Made by a program: the position numbers and the translations under genes | In this document: one piece after another, positions 11,186 to 24,678 of the stretch | Numbering within the stretch: the stretch's first letter is position 1 | Layout of the letters: each line of letters starts with the position of its first letter | NCBI GenBank assembly: GCA_920105625.2 | Contig: OV050030.1 | Location: 236,375,889-236,439,888, forward strand | Origin: Clusia tigrina | Lineage: Eukaryota; Arthropoda; Insecta; Diptera; Clusiidae | Length of the DNA: 64,000 nucleotides | Direction: 5' to 3' | The notes under the pieces: generated by a model | Told to the model about the DNA's origin: nothing | The model's database searches: none | Seen by the model: only the letters and a program-made list of their open reading frames with translations

Positions 11186-11380
11186 GCTACAAGCATTTGA
11201 ATGTTGCAAACTTTGATAGGTGTAGGACGTACCGTATAAAAGTTAGGGCCATTTGAAGTTTATCAGTGTTTGATTTGGGATACAAGGGTAGCATAGCTTT
11301 CAGCGATAACTTAAATTGACAAGAGGCTCGAGTACTTTATTGTTACAAAATTTCAAGGTTTTATGACGCTCCAGTAAAAA
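11186..11380 (+). repeat. Monomer type G
   Basis: 195 bp. Marked by aaaaagctacaagcatttgaa, gtataaaag, gaagtttatcag (one t lost), gggatacaaggg and ctttcagcgataact. It ends the HOR in both the 11-mer and the 8-mer. In the right-hand 6-mer the related form is usually 196 bp with gggacacaaggg. Confidence 0.92.
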
Positions 11381-13139
11381 GTTACAAGCATTTGAATGTT
11401 GCAAACTTTGATAGGTGTAGGACGTACCGTATAGAAGTTAGGGCCATTTGAAGTTTTATCAGTGTTTGACTAGGGACTCGAGGGTAGCATAGCTTTGAGC
11501 GATAGCTTAAATTGGCAAGAGGCTCGAGTACTTTATTGTTACAAAACTTCAAGGTTTTATGACGCTCCAGTACAAAGTTACAACATTTGTATATTGCGAA
11601 CTTTGATAGGTGTAAGACGTACCGTATAGAAGTTAGGACCATTTGAAGTTTTATCAGGGTTTGATTTGGGACTTAAGGGTAGCATAGCTTTGAGCGACAG
11701 CTTAAATTGACAAGAGGCTCGAGTACTTTATTGTTACAAAATTTCAAGGTTTTATGACGCTCCAGTAAAAAGTTACAAGCATTTGTATGTTGCAAACTTT
11801 GATAGGTGTAGGACGTACCGTAGAGAAGTTAGGGCCATTTGAAGTTTTATCAGGGTTTGATTTGGGACTTAAGGGTAGCATAGCTTAGAGCGACAGCTAA
11901 AATTGACAAGAGGCTCGATTACTTTATTGTTACAAAATTTCAAGGTTTTATGACGCTTCAGTAAAAAGTTACAACATTTGTATGTTGCAAACTTTGATAG
12001 GTGTAAGACGTACCTTATAGAAGTTAGGGCCATTTGAAGTTTTATCAGTGTTTGATTTGGGACTCAAGGGTAGCATAGCTTTGAGCGATAGCTTAAATTG
12101 AGAAGAGGCTCGAGTACTTTATTTTTACAAAATTTCAAGGTTTTATGACGCTCCAGTAAAAAGTTACAACATTTGTATGTTGCAAACTTTGATAGGTGTA
12201 AGACGTACCTTATAGAAGTTAGGGCCATTTGAAGTTTTATCAGTGTTTGATTTGGGACTCAAGGGTAGCATAGCTTTGAGCGATAGATTAAATTGACAAG
12301 AGGCTCGAGTCCTTTATTGTTACAAAATTTCTGGGTTTTATGACGCTCCAGTAAAAAGTTACAAGCATTTGTATGTTGCAAACTTTGATAGGTGTAGGAT
12401 GTACCATATATAAGTTAGGGCCATTTGAAGTTTTATCAGTGTTTGATTTGGGACTCAAAGGTAGCAAAGCTTTGAGCGATAGCTTAATTTGACAAGAGGC
12501 TCGAGTACTTTATTGTTACAAAATTTTAAGGTTTTATGACGCTCCAGTAAAAAGTTACATCATTTGTATGTTGCAAACTTTGATAGGTGTAGGATGCACT
12601 GTATAGAAGTTAGGGCCATTTGAAGTTTTATCAGTGTTTGATTTGGGACTCGAGGGTGGCATAGCTTTGAGCGATAGCTTAAATTGACAAGAGGCTCGAA
12701 TAATTTATTGTTACAAAATTTCAAGGTTTTATGACGCTCCAGTAAAAAGTTACAAGCATTTGTATGTTGCAAACTTTGATAGGTGTAGGACGTAGCGTAT
12801 ATAAGTTAGGGCCATTTGAAGTTTTATCAGTGCTTGATTTGGGACTCAAGGGTAGCATAGCTTTGAGCGATAGCTTAAATTGACAAGAGGCTCGAGTACT
12901 TTATTGTTACAAAATTTCAAGGTTTTATGACGCTCCAGTAAAAAGCTACAAGCATTTGAATGTTGCAAACTTTGATAGGTGTAGGACGTACCGTATAAAA
13001 GTTAGGGCCATTTGAAGTTTATCAGTGTTTGATTTGGGATACAAGGGTAGCATAGCTTTCAGCGATAACTTAAATTGACAAGAGGCTCGAGTACTTTATT
13101 GTTACAAAATTTCAAGGTTTTATGACGCTCCAGTAAAAA
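11381..13139 (+). repeat. 9-mer derivative of the HOR (1,759 bp)
   Basis: The order is H/J-K-A-B-C-D-E-F-G. The first monomer (11381-11576) begins as H (gtttgactaggga, aattggcaag) and ends as J (aaaacttcaagg, tacaaag). I and the front of J are therefore missing, a loss of two whole monomers with the register kept. Confidence 0.88.
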
Positions 13140-14508
13140 GTTACAAGCATTTGAATGTTGCAAACTTTGATAGGTGTAGGACGTACCGTATGGAAGTTAG
13201 GGCCATTTGAAGTTTTATCAGTGTTTGACTAGGGACTCGAGGGTAGCATAGCTTTGAGCGATAGCTTAAATTGGCAAGAGGCTCGAGTACTTTATTGTTA
13301 CAAAATTTCAAGGTTTTATGACGCTCCAGTAAAAAGTTACAAGCATTTGTATGTTGCAAACTTTGATAGGTGTAGGACATACCGTATAGAAGTTAGGGCC
13401 ATTTGAAGTTTTATCAGGGTTTGATTTGGGACTTAAGGGTAGCATAGCTTTGAGCGATAACTTAAATTGACAAGAGGCTCGAGTACTTTATTGTTACAAA
13501 ATTTCAAGGTTTTATAACGCTCCAGTAAAAGGTTACAACATTTGTATGTTGCGAACTTTGATAGGTGTAAGACGTACCGTATAGAAGTTAGGACCATTTG
13601 AAGTTTTATCAGGGTTTGATTTGGGACTTAAGGGTAGCATAGCTTTGAGCGACAGCTTAAATTGACAAGAGGCTCGAGTACTTTATTGTTACAAAATTTC
13701 AAGGTTTTATGACGCTCCAGTAAAAAGTTACAAGCATTTGTATGTTGCAAACTTTGATAGGTGTAGGACGTACCGTATAGAAGTTAGGGCCATTTGAAGT
13801 TTTATCAGGGTTTGATTTGGGACTTAAGGGTAGCATAGCTTAGAGCGACAGCTAAAATTGACAAGAGGCTCGATTACTTTATTGTTACAAAATTTCAAGG
13901 TTTTATGACGCTTCAGTAAAAAGTTACAACATTTGTATGTTGCAAACTTTGATAGGTGTAGGATGCACTGTATAGAAGTTAGGGCCATTTGAAGTTTTAT
14001 CAGTGTTTGATTTGGGACTCAAGGGTGGCATAGCTTTGAGCGATAGCTTAAATTGACAAGAGGCTCGAATAATTTATTGTTACAAAATTTCAAGGTTTTA
14101 TGACGCTCCAGTAAAAAGTTACAAGCATTTGTATGTTGCAAACTTTGATAGGTGTAGGACGTAGCGTATATAAGTTAGGGCCATTTGAAGTTTTATCAGT
14201 GCTTGATTTGGGACTCAAGGGTAGCATAGCTTTGAGCGATAGCTTAAATTGACAAGAGGCTCGAGTACTTTATTGTTACAAAATTTCAAGGTTTTATGAC
14301 GCTCCAGTAAAAAGCTACAAGCATTTGAATGTTGCAAACTTTGATAGGTGTAGGACGTACCGTATAAAAGTTAGGGCCATTTGAAGTTTATCAGTGTTTG
14401 ATTTGGGATACAAGGGTAGCATAGCTTTCAGCGATAACTTAAATTGACAAGAGGCTCGAGTACTTTATTGTTACAAAATTTCAAGGTTTTATGACGCTCC
14501 AGTAAAAA
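13140..14508 (+). repeat. 7-mer derivative of the HOR (1,369 bp)
   Basis: The order is H-I-J/K-A-B/E-F-G. Two hybrids are visible: 13532-13726 starts as J (aaaggttac) and continues as K (gcgaac, gttaggacc), and 13923-14117 starts as B (acaacatttg) and continues as E (ggatgcactg, cgaataatt). Compared with the 11-mer, four monomers have been lost in two in-register events. Confidence 0.88.
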
Positions 14509-16855
14509 GTTACAAGCATTTGAATGTTGCAAACTTTGATAGGTGTAGGACGTACCGTATAGAAGTTAGGGCCATTTGAAGTTTTATCAGTGTTTGACTA
14601 GGGACTCGAGGGTAGCATAGCTTTGAGCGATAGCTTAAATTGGCAAGAGGCTCGAGTACTTTATTGTTACAAAATTTCAAGGTTTTATGACGCTCCAGTA
14701 AAAAGTTACAAGCATTTGTATGTTGCAAACTTTGATAGGTGTAGGACATACCGTATAGAAGTTAGGGCCATTTGAAGTTTTATCAGGGTCTGATTTGGGA
14801 CTTAAGGGTAGCATAGCTTTGAGCGATAACTTAAATTGACAAGAGGCTCGAGTACTTTATTGTTACAAAATTTCAAGGTTTTATAACGCTCCAGTAAAAG
14901 GTTACAACATTTGTATGTTGCAAACTTTGATAGGTGTAAGACGTACCTTATAGAAGTTAGGGCCATTTGAAGTTTTATCAGTGTTTAATTTGGGACTCAA
15001 GGGTAGCATAGCTTTGAGCGATAGCTTAAATTGACAAGAGTCTCGAATACTTTATTGTTACAAAATTTCAAGGTTTTATGACGCTCCAGTAAAAAGTTAC
15101 AAGCATTTGTATGTTGCAAACTTTGATAGGTGTAGGACATACCGTATAGAAGTTAGGGCCATTTGAAGTTTTATCAGGGTTTGATTTGGGACTTAAGGGT
15201 AGCATAGCTTTGAGCGATAACTTAAATTGACAAGAGGCTCGAGTACTTTATTGTTACAAAATTTCAAGGTTTTATAACGCTCCAGTAAAAGGTTACAACA
15301 TTTGTATGTTGCAAACTTTGATAGGTGTAAGACGTACCTTATAGAAGTTAGGGCCATTTGAAGTTTTATCAGGGTTTGATTTGGGACTTAAGGGTAGCAT
15401 AGCTTTGAGCGACAGCTTAAATTGACAAGAGGCTCGAGTACTTTATTGTTACAAAATTTCAAGGTTTTATGACGCTCCAGTAAAAAGTTACAAGCATTTG
15501 TATGTTGCAAACTTTGATAGGTGTAGGACGTACCGTATAGAAGTTAGGGCCATTTGAAGTTTTATCAGGGTTTGATTTGGGACTTAAGGGTAGCATAGCT
15601 TAGAGCGACAGCTAAAATTGACAAGAGGCTCGATTACTTTATTGTTACAAAATTTCAAGGTTTTATGACGCTTCAGTAAAAAGTTACAACATTTGTATGT
15701 TGCAAACTTTGATAGGTGTAAGACGTACCTTATAGAAGTTAGGGCCATTTGAAGTTTTATCAGTGTTTGATTTGGGACTCAAGGGTAGCATAGCTTTGAG
15801 CGATAGCTTAAATTGAGAAGAGGCTCGAGTACTTTATTTTTACAAAATTTCAAGGTTTTATGACGCTCCAGTAAAAAGTTACAACATTTGTATGTTGCAA
15901 ACTTTGATAGGTGTAAGACGTACCTTATAGAAGTTAGGGCCATTTGAAGTTTTATCAGTGTTTGATTTGGGACTCAAGGGTAGCATAGCTTTGAGCGATA
16001 GATTAAATTGACAAGAGGCTCGAGTCCTTTATTGTTACAAAATTTCTGGGTTTTATGACGCTCCAGTAAAAAGTTACAAGCATTTGTATGTTGCAAACTT
16101 TGATAGGTGTAGGATGTACCATATATAAGTTAGGGCCATTTGAAGTTTTATCAGTGTTTGATTTGGGACTCAAGGGTAGCATAGCTTTGAGCGATAGCTT
16201 AATTTGACAAGAGGCTCGAGTACTTTATTGTTACAAAATTTTAAGGTTTTATGACGCTCCAGTAAAAAGTTACAAGCATTTGTATGTTGCAAACTTTGAT
16301 AGGTGTAGGATGCACTGTATAGAAGTTAGGGCCATTTGAAGTTTTATCAGTGTTTGATTTGGGACTCAAGGGTGGCATAGCTTTGAGCGATAGCTTAAAT
16401 TGACAAGAGGCTCGAATAATTTATTGTTACAAAATTTCAAGGTTTTATGACGCTCCAGTAAAAAGTTACAAGCATTTGTATGTTGCAAACTTTGATAGGT
16501 GTAGGACGTATCGTATATAAGTTAGGGCCATTTGAAGTTTTATCAGTGCTTGATTTGGGACTCAAGGGTAGCATAGCTTTGAGCGATAGCTTAAATTGAC
16601 AAGAGGCTCGAGTACTTTATTGTTACAAAATTTCAAGGTTTTATGACGCTCCAGTAAAAAGCTACAAGCATTTGAATGTTGCAAACTTTGATAGGTGTTG
16701 GACGTACCGTATAAAAGTTAGAGCCATTTGAAGTTTATCAGTGTTTGATTTGGGATACAAGGGTAGCATAGCTTTCAGCGATAACTTAAATTGACAAGAG
16801 GCTCGAGTACTTTATTGTTACAAAATTTCAAGGTTTTATGACGCTCCAGTAAAAA
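14509..16855 (+). repeat. 12-mer derivative of the HOR (2,347 bp)
   Basis: The order is H-I-J-I-J/K-A-B-C-D-E-F-G. After the first J (ending near 15095) an I monomer with ggacataccg returns, followed by a J/K hybrid. This is a net gain of one monomer relative to the 11-mer. The D unit here has tagcatagc and so lacks the usual AAGCTT. Confidence 0.86.
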
Positions 16856-19800
16856 GTTACAAGCATTTGAATGTTGCAAACTTTGATAGGTGTAGGACGT
16901 ACCGTATAGAAGTTAGGGCCATTTGAAGTTTTATCAGTGTTTGACTAGGGACTCGAGGGTAGCATAGCTTTGAGCGATAGCTTAAATTGGCAAGAGGCTC
17001 GAGTACTTTATTGTTACAAAATTTCAAGGTTTTATGACGCTCCAGTAAAAAGTTACAAGCATTTGTATGTTGCAAACTTTGATAGGTGTAGGACATACCG
17101 TATAGAAGTTAGGGCCATTTGAAGTTTTATCAGGGTTTGATTTGGGACTTAAGGGTAGCATAGCTTTGAGCGATAACTTAAATTGACAAGAGGCTCGAGT
17201 ACTTTATTGTTACAAAATTTCAAGGTTTTATAACGCTCCAGTAAAAGGTTACAACATTTGTATGTTGCAAACTTTGATAGGTGTAGGACGTACCGTATAG
17301 AAGTTAGGGCCATTTGAAGTTTTATCAGGGTTTGATTTGGGACTTAAGGGTAGCATAGCTTAGAGCGACAGCTAAAATTGACAAGAGGCTCGATTACTTT
17401 ATTGTTACAAAATTTCAAGGTTTTATGACGCTTCAGTAAAAAGTTACAACATTTGTATGTTGCAAACTTTGATAGGTGTAAGACGTACCTTATAGAAGTT
17501 AGGGCCATTTGAAGTTTTATCAGTGTTTGATTTGGGACTCAAGGGTAGCATAGCTTTGAGCGATAGCTTAAATTGAGAAGAGGCTCGAGTACTTTATTTT
17601 TACAAAATTTCAAGGTTTTATGACGCTCCAGTAAAAAGTTACAACATTTGTATGTTGCAAACTTTGATAGGTGTAAGACGTACCTTATAGAAGTTAGGGC
17701 CATTTGAAGTTTTATCAGTGTTTGATTTGGGACTCAAGGGTAGCATAGCTTTGAGCGATAGATTAAATTGACAAGAGGCTCGAGTCCTTTATTGTTACAA
17801 AATTTCTGGGTTTTATGACGCTCCAGTAAAAAGTTACAAGCATTTGTATGTTGCAAACTTTGATAGGTGTAGGATGTACCATATATAAGTTAGGGCCATT
17901 TGAAGTTTTATCAGTGTTTGATTTGGGACTCAAGGGTAGCAAAGCTTTGAGCGATAGCTTAATTTGACAAGAGGCTCGAGTACTTTATTGTTACAAAATT
18001 TTAAGGTTTTATGACGCTCCAGTAAAAAGTTACAAGCATTTGTATGTTGCAAACTTTGATAGGTGTAGGATGCACTGTATAGAAGTTAGGGCCATTTGAA
18101 GTTTTATCAGTGTTTGATTTGGGACTCAAGGGTGGCATAGCTTTGAGCGATAGCTTAAATTGACAAGAGGCTCGAATAATTTATTGTTACAAAATTTCAA
18201 GGTTTTATGACGCTCCAGTAAAAAGTTACAAGCATTTGTATGTTGCAAACTTTGATAGGTGTAGGACGTAGCGTATATAAGTTAGGCCCATTTGAAGTTT
18301 TATCAGTGCTTGATTTGGGACTCAAGGGTAGCATAGCTTTGAGCGATAGCTTAAATTGACAAGAGGCTCGAGTACTTTATTGTTACAAAATTTCAAGGTC
18401 TTATGACGCTCCAGTAAAAAGCTACAAGCATTTGAATGTTGCAAACTTTGATAGGTGTAGGACGTACCGTATAAAAGTTAGGGCCATTTGAAGTTTTATC
18501 AGGGTTTGATTTGGGACTTAAGGGTAGCATAGCTTTGAGCGATAACTTAAATTGACAAGAGGCTCGAGTACTTTATTGTTACAAAATTTCAAGGTTTTAT
18601 ACCGCTCCAGTAAAAGGTTACAACATTTGTATGTTGCAAACTTTGATAGGTGTAAGACGTACCTTATAGAAGTTAGGGACATTTGAAGTTTTATCAGTGT
18701 TTAATTTGGGACTCAAGGGTAGCATAGCTTTGAGCGATAGCTTAAATTGACAAGAGTCTCGAATACTTTATTGTTACAAAACTTCAAGGTTTTATGACGC
18801 TCCAGTACAAAGTTACAACATTTGTATATTGCGAACTTTGATAGGTGTAAGACGTACCGTATAGAAGTTAGGACCATTTGAAGTTTTATCAGGGTTTGAT
18901 TTGGGACTTAAGGGTAGCATAGCTTTGAGCGACAGCTTAAATTGACAAGAGGCTCGAGTACTTTATTGTTACAAAATTTCAAGGTTTTATGACGCTCCAG
19001 TAAAAAGTTACAAGCATTTGTATGTTGCAAACTTTGATAGGTGTAGGACGTACCGTATAGAAGTTAGGGCCATTTGAAGTTTTATCAGGGTTTGATTTGG
19101 GACTTAAGGGTAGCATAGCTTAGAGCGACAGCTAAAATTGACAAGAGGCTCGATTACTTTATTGTTACAAAATTTCAAGGTTTTATGACGCTTCAGTAAA
19201 AAGTTACAACATTTGTATGTTGCAAACTTTGATAGGTGTAAGACGTACCTTATAGAAGTTAGGGCCATTTGAAGTTTTATCAGTGTTTGATTTGGGACTC
19301 AAGGGTAGCATAGCTTTGAGCGATAGCTTAAATTGAGAAGAGGCTCGAGTACTTTATTTTTACAAAATTTCAAGGTTTTATGACGCTCCAGTAAAAAGTT
19401 ACAACATTTGTATGTTGCAAACTTTGATAGGTGTAAGACGTACCTTATAGAAGTTAGGGCCATTTGAAGTTTTATCAGTGTTTGATTTGGGACTCAAGGG
19501 TAGCATAGCTTTGAGCGATAAATTAAATTGACAAGAGGCTCGAGTCCTTTATTGTTACAAAATTTCTGGGTTTTATGACGCTCCAGTAAAAAGTTACAAG
19601 CATTTGTATGTTGCAAACTTTGATAGGTGTAGGATGTACCATATATAAGTTAGGGCCATTTGAAGTTTTATCAGTGTTTGATTTGGGACTCAAGGGTAGC
19701 AAAGCTTTGAGCGATAGCTTAATTTGACAAGAGGCTCGAGTACTTTATTGTTACAAAATTTTAAGGTTTTATGACGCTCCAGTAAAAAGTTACAAGCATT

Positions 19801-20571
19801 TGTATGTTGCAAACTTTGATAGGTGTAGGATGCACTGTATAGAAGTTAGGGCCATTTGAAGTTTTATCAGTGTTTGATTTGGGACTCAAGGGTGGCATAG
19901 CTTTGAGCGATAGCTTAAATTGACAAGAGGCTCGAATAATTTATTGTTACAAAATTTCAAGGTTTTATGACGCTCCAGTAAAAAGTTACAAGCATTTGTA
20001 TGTTGCAAACTTTGATAGGTGTAGGACGTAGCGTATATAAGTTAGGGCCATTTGAAGTTTTATCAGTGCTTGATTTGGAACTCAAGGGTAGCATAGCTTT
20101 GAGCGATAGCTTAAATTGACAAGAGGCTCGAGTACTTTATTGTTACAAAATTTCAAGGTTTTATGACGCTCCAGTAAAAAGCTACAAGCATTTGAATGTT
20201 GCAAACTTTGATAGGTGTAGGACGTACCGTATAAAAGTTAGGGCCATTTGAAGTTTATCAGTGTTTGATTTGGGATACAAGGGTAGCATAGCTTTCAGCG
20301 ATAACTTAAATTGACAAGAGGCTCGAGTACTTTATTGTTACAAAATTTCAAGGTTTTATGACGCTCCAGTAAAAAGTTACAAGCATTTCTATGTTGCAAA
20401 CTTTGATAGGTGTAGGACGTACCGTATAGAAGTTAGGGCCATTTGAAGTTTTATCAAATTTTGATTTGGGACTCAAGGGTAGCATAGCTTTGAGCGATAG
20501 CTTAAATTGACAAGAGGCTCGAGTACTTTATTGTTACAAAATTTCAAGGTTTTATGACGCTCCAATAAAAA
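16856..20571 (+). repeat. 19-mer composite of two HOR units (3,716 bp)
   Basis: The order is H-I-J/A-B-C-D-E-F-G/I-J-K-A-B-C-D-E-F-G-M. Hybrids are at 17248-17442 (J start, then A with ggacgtaccg and cgacagctaaaa) and at 18421-18616 (G start with gtataaaag, then I with cagggtttgat). An M monomer (20376-20571) is added before the next H. Confidence 0.86.
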
Positions 20572-22527
20572 GTTACAAGCATTTGAATGTTGCAAACTTT
20601 GATAGGTGTAGGACGTACCGTATAGAAGTTAGGGCCATTTGAAGTTTTATCAGTGTTTGACTAGGGACTCGAGGGTAGCATAGCTTTGAGCGATAGCTTA
20701 AATTGGCAAGAGGCTCGAGTACTTTATTGTTACAAAATTTCAAGGTTTTATGACGCTCCAGTAAAAAGTTACAAGCATTTGTATGTTGCAAACTTTGATA
20801 GGTGTAGGACATACCGTATAGAAGTTAGGGCCATTTGAAGTTTTATCAGGGTTTGATTTGGGACTTAAGGGTAGCATAGCTTTGAGCGATAACTTAAATT
20901 GACAAGAGGCTCGAGTACTTTATTGTTACAAAATTTCAAGGTTTTATAACGCTCCAGTAAAAGGTTACAACATTTGTATGTTGCAAACTTTGATAGGTGT
21001 AAGACGTACCTTATAGAAGTTAGGGCCATTTGAAGTTTTATCAGTGTTTAATTTGGGACTCAAGGGTAGCATAGCTTTGAGCGATAGCTTAAATTGACAA
21101 GAGTCTCGAATACTTTATTGTTACAAAACTTCAAGGTTTTATGACGCTCCAGTACAAAGTTACAACATTTGTATATTGCGAACTTTGATAGGTGTAAGAC
21201 GTACCGTATAGAAGTTAGGACCATTTGAAGTTTTATCAGGGTTTGATTTGGGACTTAAGGGTAGCATAGCTTTGAGCGACAGCTTAAATTGACAAGAGGC
21301 TCGAGTACTTTATTGTTACAAAATTTCAAGGTTTTATGACGCTCCAGTAAAAAGTTACAAGCATTTGTATGTTGCAAACTTTGATAGGTGTAGGACGTAC
21401 CGTATAGAAGTTAGGGCCATTTGAAGTTTTATCAGGGTTTGATTTGGGACTTAAGGGTAGCATAGCTTAGAGCGACAGCTAAAATTGACAAGAGGCTCGA
21501 TTACTTTATTGTTACAAAATTTCAAGGTTTTATGACGCTTCAGTAAAAAGTTACAACATTTGTATGTTGCAAACTCTGATAGGTGTAAGACGTACCTTAT
21601 AGAAGTTAGGGCCATTTGAAGTTTTATCAGTGTTTGATTTGGGACTCAAGGGTAGCATAGCTTTGAGCGATAGATTAAATTGACAAGAGGCTCGAGTCCT
21701 TTATTGTTACAAAATTTCTGGGTTTTATGATGCTCCAGTAAAAAGTTACAAGCATTTGTATGTTGCAAATTTTGATAGGTGTAGGATGTACCATATATAA
21801 GTTAGGGCCATTTGAAGTTTTATCAGTGTTTGATTTGGGACTCAAGGGTAGCAAAGCTTTGAGCGATAGCTTAATTTGACAAGAGGCTCGAGTACTTTAT
21901 TGTTACAAAATTTTAAGGTTTTATGACGCTCCAGTAAAAAGTTACAAGCATTTGTATGTTGCAAACTTTGATAGGTGTAGGATGCACTGTATAGAAGTTA
22001 GGGCCATTTGAAGTTTTATCAGTGTTTGATTTGGGACTCAAGGGTGGCATAGCTTTGAGCGATAGCTTAAATTGACAAGAGGCTCGAATAATTTATTGTT
22101 ACAAAATTTCAAGGTTTTATGACGCTCCAGTAAAAAGTTACCAGCATTTGTATGTTGCAAACTTTGATAGGTGTAGGACGTAGCGTATATAAGTTAGGGC
22201 CATTTGAAGTTTTATCAGTGCTTGATTTGGGACTCAAGGGTAGCATAGCTTTGAGCGATAGCTTAAATTGACAAGAGGCTCGAGTACTTTATTGTTACAA
22301 AATTTCAAGGTTTTATGACGCTCCAGTAAAAAGCTACAAGCATTTGAATGTTGCAAACTTTGATAGGTGTAGGACGTACCGTATAAAAGTTAGGGCCATT
22401 TGAAGTTTATCAGTGTTTGATTTGGGATACAAGGGTAGCATAGCTTTCAGCGATAACTTAAATTGACAAGAGGCTCGAGTACTTTATTGTTACAAAATTT
22501 CAAGGTTTTATGACGCTCCAGTAAAAA
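20572..22527 (+). repeat. 10-mer derivative, last H-containing unit (1,956 bp)
   Basis: The order is H-I-J-K-A-C-D-E-F-G; B is missing after A. This is the last unit with H, I, J and K monomers. To the right of 22527 these four types disappear from the HOR. Confidence 0.86.
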
Positions 22528-24678
22528 GTTACAAGCATTTGTATGTTGCAAACTTTGATAGGTGTAGGACGTACCGTATAGAAGTTAGGGCCATTTGAAG
22601 TTTTATCAGGGTTTGTTTTGGGACTTAAGGGTAGCATAGCTTTGAGCGACAGCTAAAATTGACAAGAGGCTCGATTAGTTTATTGTTACAAAATTTCAAG
22701 GTTTTATGACGCTTCAGTAAAAAGTTACAACATTTGTATGTTGCAAACTTTGATAGGTGTAAGACGTACATTATAGAAGTTAGGGCCATTTGAAGTTTTA
22801 TCAGTGTTTGATTTGGGACTCAAGGGTAGCATAGCTTTGAGCGATAGCTTAAATTGAGAAGAGGCTCGAGTACTTTATTTTTACAAAATTTCAAGGTTTT
22901 ATGACGCTCCAGTAAAAAGTTACAACATTTGTATGTTGCAAACTTTGATAGGTGTAAGACGTATCTTATAGAAGTTAGGGCCATTTGAAGTTTTATCAGT
23001 GTTTGATTTGGGACTCAAGGGTAGCATAGCTTTGAGCGCTAGATTAAACTGACAAGAGGCGCGAGTACTTTATTGTTACAAAATTTCTAGGTTTTATGAC
23101 GCTCCAGTAAAAAGTTACAAGCATTTGTATGTTGCAAACTTTGATAGGTGTAGGATGTACCGTATATAAGTTAGGGCCATTTGAAGTTTTATCAGGGTTT
23201 GATTTGGGACTTAAGGGTAGCATAGCTTTGAGCGACAGCTAAAATTGACAAGAGGCTCGATTACTTTATTGTTACAAAATTTCAAGGTTTTATGACGCTT
23301 CAGTAAAAAGTTACAACATTTGTATGTTGCAAACTTTGATAGGTGTAAGACGTACCTTATAGAAGTTAGGGCCATTTGAAGTTTTATCAGTGTTTGATTT
23401 GGGACTCAAGGGTAGCATAGCTTTGAGCGATAGCTTAAATTGAGAAGAGGCTCGAGTACTTTATTTTTACAAAATTTCAAGGTTTTATGACGCTCCAGTA
23501 AAAAGTTACAACATTTGTATGTTGCAAACTTTAATAGGTGTGAGACGTACCTTATAGAAGTTAGGGCCATTTGAAGTTTTATCAGTGTTTGATTTGGGAC
23601 TCAAGGGTAGAATAGCTTTGAGCGATAGATTAAATTGACAAGAGGCTCGAGTACTTTATTGTTACAAAATTTCTAGGTTTTATGACGCTCCAGTAAAAAG
23701 TTACAAGCATTTGTATGTTGCAAATTTTGATAGGTGTAGGCTGTACCGTATAGAAGTTAGGGCCATTTGAAGTTTTATCAGTGTTTGATTTGGGACTCAA
23801 GGGTAGCAAAGCTTTGAGCGATAGCTTAATTTGACAAGAGGCTCGAGTACTTTATTGTTACAAAATTTTAAGGTTTTATGACACTCCAGTAAAAAGTTAC
23901 AAGCATTTGTATGTTGCAAACTTTGATAGGTGTAGGATGCACTGTATAGCAGTTAGGGCCATTTGAAGTTTTATCAGTGTTTGATTTGGGACTCAAGGGT
24001 AGCATAGCTTTGAGCGATAGCTTAAATTGACAAGAGGCTCGAATAATTTATTGTTACAAAATTTCAAGGTTTTATGACGCTCCAGTAAAAAGTTACAAGC
24101 ATTTGTATGTTGCAAACTTTGATAGGTGTAGGATGCACTGTATAGAAGTTAGGGCCATTTGAAGTTTTATCAGTGTTTGATTTGGGACTCAAGGGTAGCA
24201 TAGCTTTGAGCGATAGCTTAAATTGACAAGAGGCTCGAATAATTTATTGTTACAAAATTTCAAGGTTTTATGACGCTCCAGTAAAAAGTTACAAGCATTT
24301 GTATGTTGCAAACTTTGATAGGTGTAGGACGTAGCGTATATAAGTTAGGGCCATTTGAAGTTTTATCAGTGCTTGATTTGGGACTCAAGGGTAGCATAGC
24401 TTTGAGCGATAGCTTAAATTGACAAGAGGCTCGAGTACTTTATTGTTACAAAATTTCAAGGTTTTATGACGCTCCAGTAAAAAGCTACAAGCATTTGAAT
24501 GTTGCAAACTTTGATAGGTGTAGGACGTACCGTATAAAAGTTAGGGCCATTTGAAGTTTATCAGTGTTTGATTTGGGATACAAGGGTAGCATAGCTTTCA
24601 GCGATAACTTAAATTGACAAGAGGCTCGAGTACTTTATTGTTACAAAATTTCAAGGTTTTATGACGCTCGAGTAAAAA
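22528..24678 (+). repeat. 11-monomer unit of different composition (2,151 bp)
   Basis: The order is A-B-C-D/A-B-C'-D-E-E-F-G. It has the same total length as the 11-mer at 9230-11380, but this is coincidence of monomer number, since the types differ. The D/A hybrid starts as D (ggatgtaccgtatataag) and continues as A (cagggtttgat). C' has taataggtgtgagacg and agaatagc. Confidence 0.83.

Larger units (their letters stand above)
9230..11380 (+). repeat. 11-mer HOR, reference copy (2,151 bp)
   Basis: A complete unit of eleven distinct monomers in the order H, I, J, K, A, B, C, D, E, F, G: six of 196 bp and five of 195 bp. Neighbouring monomers differ from one another at many sites, while the same type in successive HOR copies differs at only a few. 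That contrast defines a higher-order repeat. The next unit starts with H at 11381. Confidence 0.93.

Noticed and set aside
22528..24678. A further copy of the 11-mer HOR, because the length is also 2,151 bp
   Set aside because: The monomer types differ (A-B-C-D/A-B-C'-D-E-E-F-G, no H, I, J or K). Equal length follows only from equal monomer number.
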